Below, in pieces: positions 1-8,305 of a stretch of 64,000 bases of DNA. The DNA comes from Archangium lipolyticum (lineage in GTDB: Bacteria; Myxococcota; Myxococcia; Myxococcales; Myxococcaceae). Under the pieces are notes generated by a model. The model saw only the letters and a program-made list of their open reading frames with translations, was not told where the DNA came from and did not search any database. Location of the stretch: positions 372,001 through 436,000 of the forward strand of contig NZ_JANKBZ010000006.1 of NCBI RefSeq assembly GCF_024623785.1. The letters are read 5' to 3'. The translations under genes and the position numbers were made by a program. Numbering within the stretch: position 1 is the stretch's first letter; the number at the start of each line of letters is the position of its first letter.

Positions 1-1
1 T

Positions 2-655
2 GCCGAGGCATGGAGGCGCGCCTTCCTGGAGTTCGGTCGGGACGTGCCCTTCGCGCACGTGCGCAGTCAGATTGGCAAGGGCTCGGACCAGCTGATGCCC
101 GTCTTCTTCACCGAGGACGAGCTGGAGAAGTTCGGCCAGGAGCTGAGCGACTACCGCTCCGCGCTCTTCAAGCGGGAGTTCATGCCCAAGCTGCGCCCCT
201 TCCCCAAGGTGCGAGAGCTGGTCCAGCGGCTGCGCCAGGACGGCCTGCGCATCGCGCTCGCCTCCAGCGCCAAGGGGGACGAGTTGGAGCACTACGTCCA
301 GCTGTGCGGCCTCGAGGGGCTGACGGACACGGAGACCTCCAAGGCCGACGCGGAGAAGTCCAAGCCGCACCCGGACATCTTCGAGGCGGCGCTGGAGAAG
401 CTCGGCCGGCCGGAGCCACACAGCGTGGTGGTGATCGGAGACACGCCCTACGACGCGCTGGCCGCGAGCAAGCTGAGCGTGCCCACGGTGGGCGTGCTGT
501 GCGGCGGCTTCCCCGAGGAGGATCTGCGCACGGCGGGCTGCCGCGCCATCTACAAGGACCCGGCGGACCTGCTGGCCCACTATGAGTCCTCGCGCGACAC
601 CTGGCCGTGGGCCGCGGACGCGGTGGCCGCCGCCAAGGACGAGGAGTCGCGCTGA
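2..655 (+). CDS. HAD-superfamily hydrolase, 5' end outside window
   Basis: The reading frame is open from the left edge, so the N-terminus with the nucleophile Asp (motif I) lies upstream. The visible part has the other marks of a phosphoglycolate-phosphatase/beta-phosphoglucomutase type HAD enzyme. These are motif II in LASSAKGDE, the motif III Lys in KSKPHPDIFE, and the acidic motif IV in VVVIGDTPYDAL. The region before motif II is largely helical, as expected for a cap domain of the small-molecule phosphatase type. Substrate cannot be told from sequence. The gene converges on the nucleotidyltransferase gene with only 3 bp between the stops. Confidence 0.85.
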   Translation, partial: AEAWRRAFLEFGRDVPFAHVRSQIGKGSDQLMPVFFTEDELEKFGQELSDYRSALFKREFMPKLRPFPKVRELVQRLRQDGLRIALASSAKGDELEHYVQLCGLEGLTDTETSKADAEKSKPHPDIFEAALEKLGRPEPHSVVVIGDTPYDALAASKLSVPTVGVLCGGFPEEDLRTAGCRAIYKDPADLLAHYESSRDTWPWAADAVAAAKDEESR

Positions 656-658
656 CGT

Positions 659-1264
659 CTACGCGAAGCCGAGCTCCTGAAGGAGGGGCTCCAGCGCCGC
701 GCCGAGCCCGTGGCGGTTGCATACGTCACGCAGCTCGGCGAGTTCCAGGTGGTCACGGTTGCGCTCGAGCAGTTCGATGACGTCGTTCGTTGACTTCCTG
801 CCCCCCGCGTAGAGCTTCAACGCGATGAGGTAGGGCAAACCGACGACTCGCAACGGACTCTCCGGGCTGAGCGGTATGCTGGCCTCACGCAAAGCTTCCC
901 TCGCCAGCACGGTGCAATCACGAGCCCCCGGCCATGGGTTCTGGAAGTTCACGACCTCTATCGGCTCGAAATCATCGCCCATCACGCGCAGGACACCTCC
1001 GAGCGCATCATCGGCGTCAGGAGCATCGAACCGCGCCTCGAAGCCCTCCCGCAAGAGGGCCTCTTCGACACGGCGGAGCGTGGGGAAGGGATTCGTGTTG
1101 ATCGCCAGATCGAAGTCTTCGGTGTAGCGAGGGTAGAGGTGGACAGCGAGTGCTACCGCACCAATGACCGCGGATGGGACCGCGTGCTGCGCCAGAACCT
1201 CCGCCACCCTCTCGGCCACTTCGATCGTACGTTCCTGACGGTTGCCGGTCCCAGGGTCACTCAC
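659..1264 (-). CDS. nucleotidyltransferase-family protein (AbiEii/MNT-like)
   Basis: This 201-residue protein has a nucleotidyltransferase core near the N-terminus: an IGAVAL segment followed by R46-x-T48-x-D50-x-D52, the arrangement that holds the metal-binding acidic pair in AbiEii/DUF6036-type enzymes. The motif YLIALKLYAGGRKSTNDV after the core is typical of the same group. It is preceded by a small gene whose stop overlaps this start (4 bp, ATGA), so the two are translationally coupled. Such pairs are often toxin-antitoxin modules, but which partner would be toxic is not evident. A solitary housekeeping or relic nucleotidyltransferase is the alternative. Confidence 0.75.
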   Translation of the reverse strand: MSDPGTGNRQERTIEVAERVAEVLAQHAVPSAVIGAVALAVHLYPRYTEDFDLAINTNPFPTLRRVEEALLREGFEARFDAPDADDALGGVLRVMGDDFEPIEVVNFQNPWPGARDCTVLAREALREASIPLSPESPLRVVGLPYLIALKLYAGGRKSTNDVIELLERNRDHLELAELRDVCNRHGLGAALEPLLQELGFA

Positions 1265-1485
1265 TTGCGCTCCGCCTCCCCATTCCGTAGGCGTTCGGCC
1301 CCCCCAATGAGGCGCATACGCTCCTTGAGCGAGAGCGCAAGCAACACACGTTGCCGAGGAGTCATCGCGGCGATCCGCTCGAACTCACGCCGCCGCGCGG
1401 TGTCCGCACTCTTGCTCGGCCTTTGGCCGTAGAGGCTTCGGTTTGCTGGAACGTCACTCAAGGAGCAACTCCCTTGCATCGCCAT
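1261..1485 (-). CDS. small hypothetical protein coupled to nucleotidyltransferase
   Basis: A 74-residue charged protein (81 residues if the GTG at 1506 is used) that I do not recognise. The C-terminal half, from TPRQRVLLALSLKERMRLI onward, is amphipathic and helical, like a small DNA- or partner-binding helix bundle. The start is uncertain: the ATG at 1485 has a GGGGAG about 12 bp upstream, and a TTG further in has AAGGGAG at better spacing. Its stop overlaps the start of the nucleotidyltransferase gene, which suggests a functional pair, possibly the antitoxin or a regulatory partner. Confidence 0.55.
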   Translation of the reverse strand: MAMQGSCSLSDVPANRSLYGQRPSKSADTARRREFERIAAMTPRQRVLLALSLKERMRLIGGAERLRNGEAERK

Positions 1486-1680
1486 CCGCGCGGCACTCCC
1501 CTGCACGACCCATGCAATGAAGTACGATACCGCGCAATCTAGTGAAGTAGGACATGCGGCGCCAATCGATGTGACAAGCCCTCGCCCTCCTGATGGTCCT
1601 AGCGAAGAACCGAGGGAGCCGACCGGGCGTCCTGGGCCATCCCTGGCCTCCCTGCCCGCCCGTGCGCATCTTCGACGACG

Positions 1681-2676
1681 ATGGCCGTCGACGCTCTTCC
1701 AGATGCCGCACTCACCGCACCGCCCAAGCGTGGCGCCCCCGATGAAGGGCCCGCGCTGCTGATCGTGAACAAGAAGTGCCGCATGGGAAGCGAGGCCTTC
1801 CCGGCCACGCTCGCGGCGCTCGAGTCACGCGGGATTCCCGTCGCCACCTGCTACCGGCTCTCCCGGCCCAAGCGCATGGAGCAGGTGCTGCGCGAGGCCC
1901 TGGACAGCGGTGTGCGGCGCGTCCTCATCGGCGGCGGGGATGGCACGCTGAACCACGCCGTACGCCTGTTGCTCGGACGCAACGTGACGCTGGGCGTGCT
2001 GCCGCTGGGCACCGGCAACGACTTCGCGCGCTCGCTCGGCATTCCCCCCACGCTGGAGGCCGCCTGCGACATCATCGCCGCCGGCTACACGGCGCGGGTG
2101 GACGTGGGGCTCGCCAATGGGCGGCCCTTCCTCAACGCGGCGAGCCTCGGCCTGGCCTCCGCCATCGCCCGGCGGCTGACACCCCAGCTCAAGCGCCGCG
2201 TGGGCAAGCTGGCCTACCCCGTGGCAGCCGTCGCCGAGCTCTGGGAACATCAGCCCTTCCACGTGCGGATGACGACCGACCGGGGAGACCTGGAGCGGGA
2301 CGTGCTCCAGCTCGTGGTGGGCAACGGGCGCTACCACGGCGCGGGCAACATGGTGACTCCCGATGCCACGCTCGACGACCACCGCCTGGACGCCTACACC
2401 ATCGCGGCGCCCTCGGCCGAGTCCGGACGCGAGGGCACCGGATTGGGCCACATGCAGGACCTGTCCACCCTGGCCCGCGTCGCGCTGTCCCTGCGCCGCG
2501 GCGAGCATGTCTCCCACCCGGCCGTCACCTCCGTGCGCACCGCGTACCTGTACGTGGATGCCCAGCCGCCCCAGGACATCAACGCGGACGGAGAGCTCAT
2601 CGGACACACCCCGATACGCTTCGAGCTCGCCCCAGCGGCCCTGCGCGTCTACGCGCCCGCTCCCGCCCCGCATTGA
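1681..2676 (+). CDS. diacylglycerol/lipid kinase family protein (YegS-like)
   Basis: A 331-residue protein of the DAGK-catalytic family, which phosphorylates lipid alcohols such as diacylglycerol or related membrane lipids. The nucleotide-binding GGGDGT lies at residues 84-89 and the family signature LPLGTGNDFAR at 108-117. The C-terminal half has the expected beta-sandwich pattern ending in DINADGELIG, where the final Asp-Gly-Glu is typical. No membrane segment is seen, so it probably acts at the inner face of the membrane. No ribosome binding site precedes the ATG, so the true start may lie slightly downstream. The exact lipid substrate is unknown. Confidence 0.88.
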   Translation: MAVDALPDAALTAPPKRGAPDEGPALLIVNKKCRMGSEAFPATLAALESRGIPVATCYRLSRPKRMEQVLREALDSGVRRVLIGGGDGTLNHAVRLLLGRNVTLGVLPLGTGNDFARSLGIPPTLEAACDIIAAGYTARVDVGLANGRPFLNAASLGLASAIARRLTPQLKRRVGKLAYPVAAVAELWEHQPFHVRMTTDRGDLERDVLQLVVGNGRYHGAGNMVTPDATLDDHRLDAYTIAAPSAESGREGTGLGHMQDLSTLARVALSLRRGEHVSHPAVTSVRTAYLYVDAQPPQDINADGELIGHTPIRFELAPAALRVYAPAPAPH

Positions 2677-2758
2677 GCCGGAATCTCGGCAACCGCCCCA
2701 TTTCCCACTAGGATTTCCCTCTCCAGGATGGCGACCGGCCATCCCCACGGAGGGGCCC

Positions 2759-2914
2759 GTGCGACACCGTTCTCTCGTCCCACTCTTGATCGCCGCCGCC
2801 CTGTGCATCGCGGCGTTCGTCTTGATGTGGCTCCGCCCCACCCAATGGGAGGCCACTGGAACCGTGTCACCGGCCGTCCAGGAGCCCGCTCGGCTCGAGC
2901 TTCGCCGCGAGTAG
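2759..2914 (+). CDS. small single-pass membrane protein
   Basis: A 51-residue frame starting at GTG behind a GGAGG ribosome binding site 5 bp upstream. Residues 5-23 (SLVPLLIAAALCIAAFVLM) form one hydrophobic helix followed by a short polar tail. No family is recognised. The stop codon abuts a dispersed palindromic repeat, and the gene converges on hrcA. The good ribosome binding site and clear membrane helix argue that it is real. Confidence 0.5.
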   Translation: MRHRSLVPLLIAAALCIAAFVLMWLRPTQWEATGTVSPAVQEPARLELRRE

Positions 2915-2950
2915 ACCCTCACCCCGGCCCTCTCCCAGAGGGAGAGGGGG
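2914..2950 (-). repeat. dispersed GC-rich palindromic repeat, copy A
   Basis: Read on the minus strand this copy has a 9-bp stem CCCTCTCCC / GGGAGAGGG with a 3-base loop, followed by a GGGGTGAGGGT arm. It begins 11 bp after the hrcA stop, in the orientation seen after several other genes here. It probably works as a transcript 3'-end hairpin, but there is no T tract. Confidence 0.8.
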
Positions 2951-2961
2951 AAAGGGAAGGC

Positions 2962-3993
2962 TCACGCCTTGTCCAGCGCGCTCGAGAGGGCCTGGGCGGT
3001 GAAGTTCACCAGCGGGATGATGCGCTGGTAGTTCATCCGCGTGGGCCCGATGACGCCCACCGTCCCCAGCACCTGCTCCCGGCTGCCGTAGGGGCTCGCG
3101 ATGACCGTCACGTCACCCGCCGAGGAGAACTCGCTCTCGGTGCCGATGAAGATCTGCATCTCGCGCGCCCGCTGCACCCGGTCCAGCAGCGCCAGCAGCT
3201 TGTGCTTCTCCCCGAGCGTCTTGAAGAGCGCGCGCATGCGCTCCACGTCGGCGAACTCGGGCTGCTCCAGGAACGAGCCCGTGCCCTCGATGAGCACGCG
3301 CTCCCCCGTCTGCAGGTCCGTGGCCGCCGCGCCCAGCTTGAGCGCCTTGGCCGTCAGCACGTTGTAGAGCGCCTGCTCCTGGTCCAGCTCGCCACGGATG
3401 CGCTCACGCGCCTCCTCCAGCGTCACCTCGTGCAGCAGCTCGGACAGGTAGTTGCTCGCCTTGAGCAGCTCGTCCGAGGTGACGGGGAAGTCCACCGACA
3501 GGAGCTTGTTGATGACCTGGCCGTTCTGCCCCACGAGGATGGCCAGCACGCGGTCCTCCCGCAGCCGGACGAACTCGATGCGGTGGAAGATGGCCACGTC
3601 CGGGCGCGGGGTGACGACGACTCCCGCGTGCCGGGTGAGCGAGTGCAGCAGGCGCGAGGCCTCGCCGAGCATCTCCTCCATGCCCGTCTCGTGCGAGAGC
3701 CCCGCGTGGATGAGCTCCCGGTCGCGCGGCCCCGGATCCCTCAGCTGCACCAGCGTGTCCACGTAGAAGCGATAGCCGCGGTCCGTGGGCACCCGGCCGG
3801 CCGAGGTGTGGGGTTTCTCCAGGAAGCCCAGCTCCTCCAGGTCCGCCAGCACGTTGCGCAGCGTGGCGGAGGACACGTCGAACTCCGGCTTGCGCGCCAG
3901 GTGCTGGCTCCCGACCGGACCACCCCGGGCGATGTATTCCTGCACGACGGCTCGGAGGACTTCCTTCTCGCGCTCACCCAACTCTTCGGACAT
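2962..3993 (-). CDS. hrcA: heat-inducible transcription repressor HrcA
   Basis: A 343-residue HrcA, the repressor that binds CIRCE operators upstream of class I heat-shock genes (groESL, dnaK operon) and depends on GroEL for folding. The N-terminal winged helix is clear: EVLRAVVQEYIARGGPVGS, then SSATLRNVLADLEELGFL, then KPHTSAGRVPTDRGYRFYV. The GAF-like core and the C-terminal GPTRMNYQRIIPLVNFTA signature follow. Length matches the family. It is not next to grpE, dnaK or dnaJ in this window, and I found no CIRCE inverted repeat upstream of it, so autoregulation through CIRCE is not evident. Confidence 0.96.
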   Translation of the reverse strand: MSEELGEREKEVLRAVVQEYIARGGPVGSQHLARKPEFDVSSATLRNVLADLEELGFLEKPHTSAGRVPTDRGYRFYVDTLVQLRDPGPRDRELIHAGLSHETGMEEMLGEASRLLHSLTRHAGVVVTPRPDVAIFHRIEFVRLREDRVLAILVGQNGQVINKLLSVDFPVTSDELLKASNYLSELLHEVTLEEARERIRGELDQEQALYNVLTAKALKLGAAATDLQTGERVLIEGTGSFLEQPEFADVERMRALFKTLGEKHKLLALLDRVQRAREMQIFIGTESEFSSAGDVTVIASPYGSREQVLGTVGVIGPTRMNYQRIIPLVNFTAQALSSALDKA

Positions 3994-4502
3994 CTCTGCT
4001 CACACTCCCCAACGGCGCTTCGGCACGGCCGACGAAAACAGCGAGAATGCCCTGAAAGATTAAGAAGATGGAGGGTACGGTTCAATCCCCCGCCCGCCTG
4101 GACGGAGTCCGGCCAGGGTACGAGCGGTGGAGGCCCATTCCACCACCTTTCCGGCCGCCGCGCGACCCAGGGCCGTGCCACGCGGCAGGTACGGTCCAGC
4201 TCACTGGTAAGCCTCGGCTCCAGGGCGCGCGTCGTCCTCGGGGACGATGCCCGGCGAGCACGCCCGGGTAACGTGAGGCGCCCGCGGGCAACCCCTCCCC
4301 GCCACCCTCGGGTATCCGCTGTCGGAGAACCGACGCCCCAGGCGTCAGATGTGAGCCACCGGGCAGAGCACTCGGCCTGGCGGGTATGCTGACGGAGTAC
4401 ATCGCGAGGAGTGGGGTCGGGCGTTAAAAGCGCGACGCCTTGTCCACCATTTCCTCCTCGATTCCCTCCGCCACGCTGCCGGCGGAGTCCACCACCGCGG
4501 AC
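3994..4502. other. intergenic stretch between hrcA and the yedA-like gene
   Basis: About 500 bp between divergent genes. Short open frames in it have no ribosome binding sites and no recognisable products. I see no CIRCE element (TTAGCACTC inverted repeat), no tRNA and no strong -10/-35 pair. If the TTG at 4440 were the exporter's start, the gap would shrink to about 446 bp. Confidence 0.5.
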
Positions 4503-5360
4503 ATGAGCCGCGGGACGCTCTACTTCTGCCTCTTCGCGCTCTACGCCATCTGGGGCTCGACGTACCTGGCCATCCACTGGGTGCTCCAGGGAGGCTTCCC
4601 GCCCTTCCTGATGGCGGGGGTGCGCTACGTGGTGGCAGGCGCCATCCTCTACCTCGTGTTGCGGCTGCGCGGGTACGCCAACCCCTCGGCGCGCCAGTGG
4701 GGAGCGGGTGCCCTCATCGGCTTCCTGCTGCTCGTCGTGGGCAACGGCGCCGTGGTCTTCGCGCAGCAGTGGGTGCCCTCGGGAGTGGTGGCCATCGTGG
4801 TGGGCAGCGTGCCCTTGTGGACCGCGCTCTTTAGCGGCCTGTTCGGCCAGTGGCCCGGGCGGGCCGAGCGCTGGGGCCTGGGCATCGGCTTCTGCGGCCT
4901 GCTGCTGCTCAACCTCGGCAGCGACATGAGCGGCAATCCATGGGCCGTGCTCGCGCTGCTGGTGGGCCCGCTGAGCTGGGCGTTCGGCTCCATCTGGACG
5001 CGCCGGCTGCCGATGGCGGAGGGGCTCATGTCCACCGCCACGCAGATGATCACCGGCGGAGCCATCTTCCTACTCTTCAGCTTCGGAGCGGGCGAGCACC
5101 TCACCACCCTGCCGACGCCGCGCGCCCTCCTGTCCCTGGGCTATCTGATCATCTTCGGCTCGCTGGTGGCCTTCAGCGCGTACGGCTACATGCTGCGCAA
5201 CGCCCGGCCCGCGCTCGCCACCAGCTATGCCTACGTCAACCCGATGGTGGCCGTGCTGCTCGGTACGTTCCTCGCGGGCGAATCGCTGAGCACCTGGGGC
5301 TTCGTCGCCATGGCAGCCATCCTCGGCTCGGTGGGCCTGCTCACGCGCGCGAAGCGCTGA
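4503..5360 (+). CDS. yedA: EamA-family drug/metabolite exporter, YedA-like
   Basis: A 285-residue inner-membrane transporter of the 10-TMS drug/metabolite superfamily with two EamA repeats. It resembles E. coli YedA closely: FALYAIWGSTYLAIHW in helix 1, VGNGAVVFAQQWVPSG, SGNPWAVLALLVGPLSWAFGS, and RPALATSYAYVNPMVAVLLG. The start at ATG 4503 aligns with the YedA N-terminus. A TTG at 4440 would add 21 polar residues but has no ribosome binding site. The exported metabolite is unknown. Confidence 0.88.
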   Translation: MSRGTLYFCLFALYAIWGSTYLAIHWVLQGGFPPFLMAGVRYVVAGAILYLVLRLRGYANPSARQWGAGALIGFLLLVVGNGAVVFAQQWVPSGVVAIVVGSVPLWTALFSGLFGQWPGRAERWGLGIGFCGLLLLNLGSDMSGNPWAVLALLVGPLSWAFGSIWTRRLPMAEGLMSTATQMITGGAIFLLFSFGAGEHLTTLPTPRALLSLGYLIIFGSLVAFSAYGYMLRNARPALATSYAYVNPMVAVLLGTFLAGESLSTWGFVAMAAILGSVGLLTRAKR

Positions 5361-5372
5361 GGTGCATCCCGG

Positions 5373-6158
5373 TCAGTGTAGAGGCTCGGTGAGAGGGTCG
5401 AGCACCGGGCAGCGGGTGGGCGGCACGTGGTGTGTGTGGTCGTAGAAGCACTCGGGCCCGAGGTGCGCGATGAGCTCGCGCTCCCGGGCCGCCCCCGCGT
5501 CAGTGCCTGCTTCGGTGGGAAGCACGTAGGGCTGCACGAGAACGAGCTCATCCCCGAGCGGCTTGCGGTACTCGGACGGTAGGGACGCGAGACGCTCGCC
5601 GAAGAGCCGGATGAAGGGCGGGCCGTAGAAGTTCCTCCAGAAGAGGCCGGCGAGGCCCTGGCTGTAGTCCCGTACGATCGAGGTCCAGATCTGGCCTCCT
5701 TTTTCATGAGGCACCCAGCGCCGGGTCTTGCGTTCGATGTCATCGTCCCTCGAGGAGAACGCGAAGGGAGAGCGCACGAGGCGCATGATCTCGATCACCT
5801 GCTGAAGGTGGGCCTCACGCCAGGAAACTTTCGACGCACACGTCACTGACGTCACCCAGGTAATGCCACCCGCGTAGGGGGGATCGCCGGGCTTCGATGG
5901 AAAGACGAGGAAGAAATCCCGATCCGTCCTGGCCGTGACGCAGAGGGTATCGCGCTGCTCATAGAAGCGCAGCAGTGCGTCGTAATCGATGTCGTCCGGG
6001 TTGAGCCTGCCGGTCAGGGAGGCCACCCCATACCTCACCGGCGAGAACCATCGGAATTTCTCGAAAGCAAGGTGGAGGAACTCGCTCATGACCTCGACTG
6101 ATGGGATGCCGGGGGGCAGGCAGACGCGTGTCGTCAGAGGCTTACGCATGAAGCTCAT
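5373..6158 (-). CDS. putative immunity protein of lipoprotein nuclease toxin (Imm52-like)
   Basis: A 261-residue soluble protein without a signal peptide, rich in aromatic residues and charge. Its ATG overlaps the toxin stop (TGATG), so it is translationally coupled and made in step with the toxin, as expected for an immunity factor that must neutralise it in the cytoplasm. From memory of the polymorphic-toxin literature, restriction-endonuclease-fold toxins of the Tox-REase-5 group are paired with Imm52 proteins. The length and position fit, but I cannot confirm family membership without a profile search. In a SitAI-type cassette this would be the SitI role. Confidence 0.6.
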   Translation of the reverse strand: MSFMRKPLTTRVCLPPGIPSVEVMSEFLHLAFEKFRWFSPVRYGVASLTGRLNPDDIDYDALLRFYEQRDTLCVTARTDRDFFLVFPSKPGDPPYAGGITWVTSVTCASKVSWREAHLQQVIEIMRLVRSPFAFSSRDDDIERKTRRWVPHEKGGQIWTSIVRDYSQGLAGLFWRNFYGPPFIRLFGERLASLPSEYRKPLGDELVLVQPYVLPTEAGTDAGAARERELIAHLGPECFYDHTHHVPPTRCPVLDPLTEPLH

Positions 6159-8122
6159 CAGGGGTGGGAGAGAAGCGTCACTCTGCCGAGATCTTGAAGC
6201 TCGTGCAGCACCTTCTGGAGAGGCGCGCTGAGCCGCGTTGCCCCATCCGGATGCAGAGTGGAACGGACCCAGAGTTCGACGTGACCTCCGTACTCGCGCA
6301 CGTAATCGAGCATGACCTTGAGGTTGCCGGTATGGGCCAGCTCGTTGCGCGCCTTGGCCTCGACGAAGTGGTAGGGCTTGCCCCACACCAGCTCGCCGGG
6401 GTTGCCGAGCACCGAGTCGGGGATGAAACCCGAGGCCATACCACCGGGTGGAGGCATCATCATCGCGGTGTTCTTCACATAGCCCTGCCGCGCGAGGATG
6501 GCGTTCTCGAAGGCATTGCCCACGGGCTTGTTGGCGAGAATGGAGCGGTAGAGGCGCTCCCACTCGGGGTCCATCCCGTATGAGAAGCGCGGGTACTTGC
6601 CGGGGTGGCGGAACTGGTAGTCCACCCAGCACTGGGCCAGGTGCCCGGGAGTCCCAGGCAACAGCCGCGAACCATCCGAAAGAGTCCGAACGCCCAGCAG
6701 GGGTAGCTTCTCTCCACGCCGAAATGACTCCGAAGCCTCGCGCACGGGCGTCTCCAGCCGGAGGGCCACGCGTTGGAGGAACTCCAAGTCCCCCTGGGTC
6801 AAAGCGCGCCCTTCCGCGGCGTTGCGCAACAGACGCTCGATTTCCCGCACGTCCTCGGGAGCGAGGTGGGAGGCGACACGCGAAAGCACCCGCACCTCGT
6901 CCAGGCCCTTGCCAGTCAGGAGCGCGACACGTTGCAGGGCCGCATCGCCTCCCTCCTTCAGCAGCTTGCCGTTCACGAAGGGCAGCAGTACCCCCACGGC
7001 GGACAAGAGGCGCTCGGGCTCGCTGAGACGGTGGCCGGTGAGGCTGAATCCAGTGAAGGCGGCATCCAGGTCCATCACCTCACCCACACCGGGCATGAAG
7101 CCCACCGCGAGCTCCAGCAGCAACTCCTCCGAGGTGTACGTGTCCTCGGGAGGTGGGGTGTAGTCGAGGTGAGGCGGTGCTCGCTTGCCCAGCTCGATCG
7201 CGGTGGCCAGGGCGGAGCGGCTGGCCAATAGGTAGAGGGCCACCTCTGAGGGGCTGCGGCGCAGGAAGTCCGGATCCTCGGTATGAGCGTAGGCCCAGGC
7301 CAGCGTGGCACTCACGAGGGCCGACAGCGACTTCTCACGCAGCGGGTGGTCGGTGAGACGGTGACCAGGAGCGATGTGGCGCAGGTGCGCGACATGCGTC
7401 TCCATCAACCGCAGGCCCCATTGCAGGTACTCCTCCAGCTTCGCTTCGACCGCCTTCCAGCGCTCGGCCTCCGCCCTCTTCGTCTCATCCAACCCGGGAA
7501 GAGAGATGTCCGGTCCATGGGCTCGCGAAGAAAGGACGGATTCAGGGGTGGAAGAGCCATGGGCCGACACGGCCGGCAGGCGGGCCGTTGGCCTGATGCC
7601 GCGCGTGGCGGAAGCCGCGGGGGCGGAGGAATCCGCGAGTTCCCAGCCCTCCAACGAACGCTGAAGCACCACCACCCCATCACCGCTCCAGCCCCAGACC
7701 TCCTGTAGCAACGCCCGCCTCAGCGCGAGACGGAAGGAGGCCTCTCGCACCGGCACGCCTTCGGGTCCCACTCCTGGCTCCACGACGCATTCCCGGAGGA
7801 CCAGGCTTCGCCCGTCCATCCTCAGGCGCAACACGAGCCGTCCCCCCACCCGAGCCTCGGCCCCGGCCTCCTCCCAGGCACGAGCGTGCACCGCCGCCAC
7901 CGCTGTTTCCAGGGCCTCGACCTCGCTCTTGCGTCGCCGCCGCGCCTCGGCCTCTGCCATCGCATGCAGGTCCTGCTGCTCCAGCGCACGCGGTGGCCCA
8001 GGGGGAGCCAAGGAGCGCACGCGAAGGGAGAAGGTCAGCAGCCCCGAGGGCGGCCCCCCCGTGGCGCAGCCGCACAAAAGGAGCAGGGCCGCCAGGACTG
8101 GCAGCCCGGGGAGCCTCCACAT
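6158..8122 (-). CDS. lipoprotein polymorphic toxin with C-terminal PD-(D/E)XK nuclease-like domain (SitA-like)
   Basis: A 654-residue protein. Residues 1-18 are a signal peptide ending in a lipobox L-C-G-C19, and Ala at +2 predicts the outer membrane. The middle contains a helix-rich segment with LAVGFMPGVGEVMDLDAAFTG (about 335-355), resembling pre-toxin (PT-TG-type) domains. The C-terminal 130 residues have a nuclease-like layout: GNAFENAILARQGY, then FIPDS, then HFVEAKAR, giving the D...E-x-K order of PD-(D/E)XK enzymes. The coupled downstream gene is the likely immunity protein. In Myxococcus xanthus, SitA lipoprotein toxins pass between kin by outer-membrane exchange, and this gene has the same architecture. 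Target (DNA or RNA) is inferred, not shown. Confidence 0.7.
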   Translation of the reverse strand: MWRLPGLPVLAALLLLCGCATGGPPSGLLTFSLRVRSLAPPGPPRALEQQDLHAMAEAEARRRRKSEVEALETAVAAVHARAWEEAGAEARVGGRLVLRLRMDGRSLVLRECVVEPGVGPEGVPVREASFRLALRRALLQEVWGWSGDGVVVLQRSLEGWELADSSAPAASATRGIRPTARLPAVSAHGSSTPESVLSSRAHGPDISLPGLDETKRAEAERWKAVEAKLEEYLQWGLRLMETHVAHLRHIAPGHRLTDHPLREKSLSALVSATLAWAYAHTEDPDFLRRSPSEVALYLLASRSALATAIELGKRAPPHLDYTPPPEDTYTSEELLLELAVGFMPGVGEVMDLDAAFTGFSLTGHRLSEPERLLSAVGVLLPFVNGKLLKEGGDAALQRVALLTGKGLDEVRVLSRVASHLAPEDVREIERLLRNAAEGRALTQGDLEFLQRVALRLETPVREASESFRRGEKLPLLGVRTLSDGSRLLPGTPGHLAQCWVDYQFRHPGKYPRFSYGMDPEWERLYRSILANKPVGNAFENAILARQGYVKNTAMMMPPPGGMASGFIPDSVLGNPGELVWGKPYHFVEAKARNELAHTGNLKVMLDYVREYGGHVELWVRSTLHPDGATRLSAPLQKVLHELQDLGRVTLLSHP

Positions 8123-8305
8123 CTCGCGATGCCGACCAACGGTGGACAGGGTGCTCTTCCAGGAAGTTTTCAGCTCAACAGCGCGCTCCCCTGTCGAGAG
8201 GCCAATACCCTCCTGCAAGTTCCTCTTTTCTCCGGAGGGTCTCGTCCCTAGTGTCCGCGACGCCCTGGGAGTACCCACCCGGCAGGGGAAAGGATTCGGA
8301 ACACC

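Noticed and set aside
3994-4060. CIRCE operator upstream of hrcA
   Set aside because: No copy of the TTAGCACTC inverted repeat, even with a few mismatches, is seen here.
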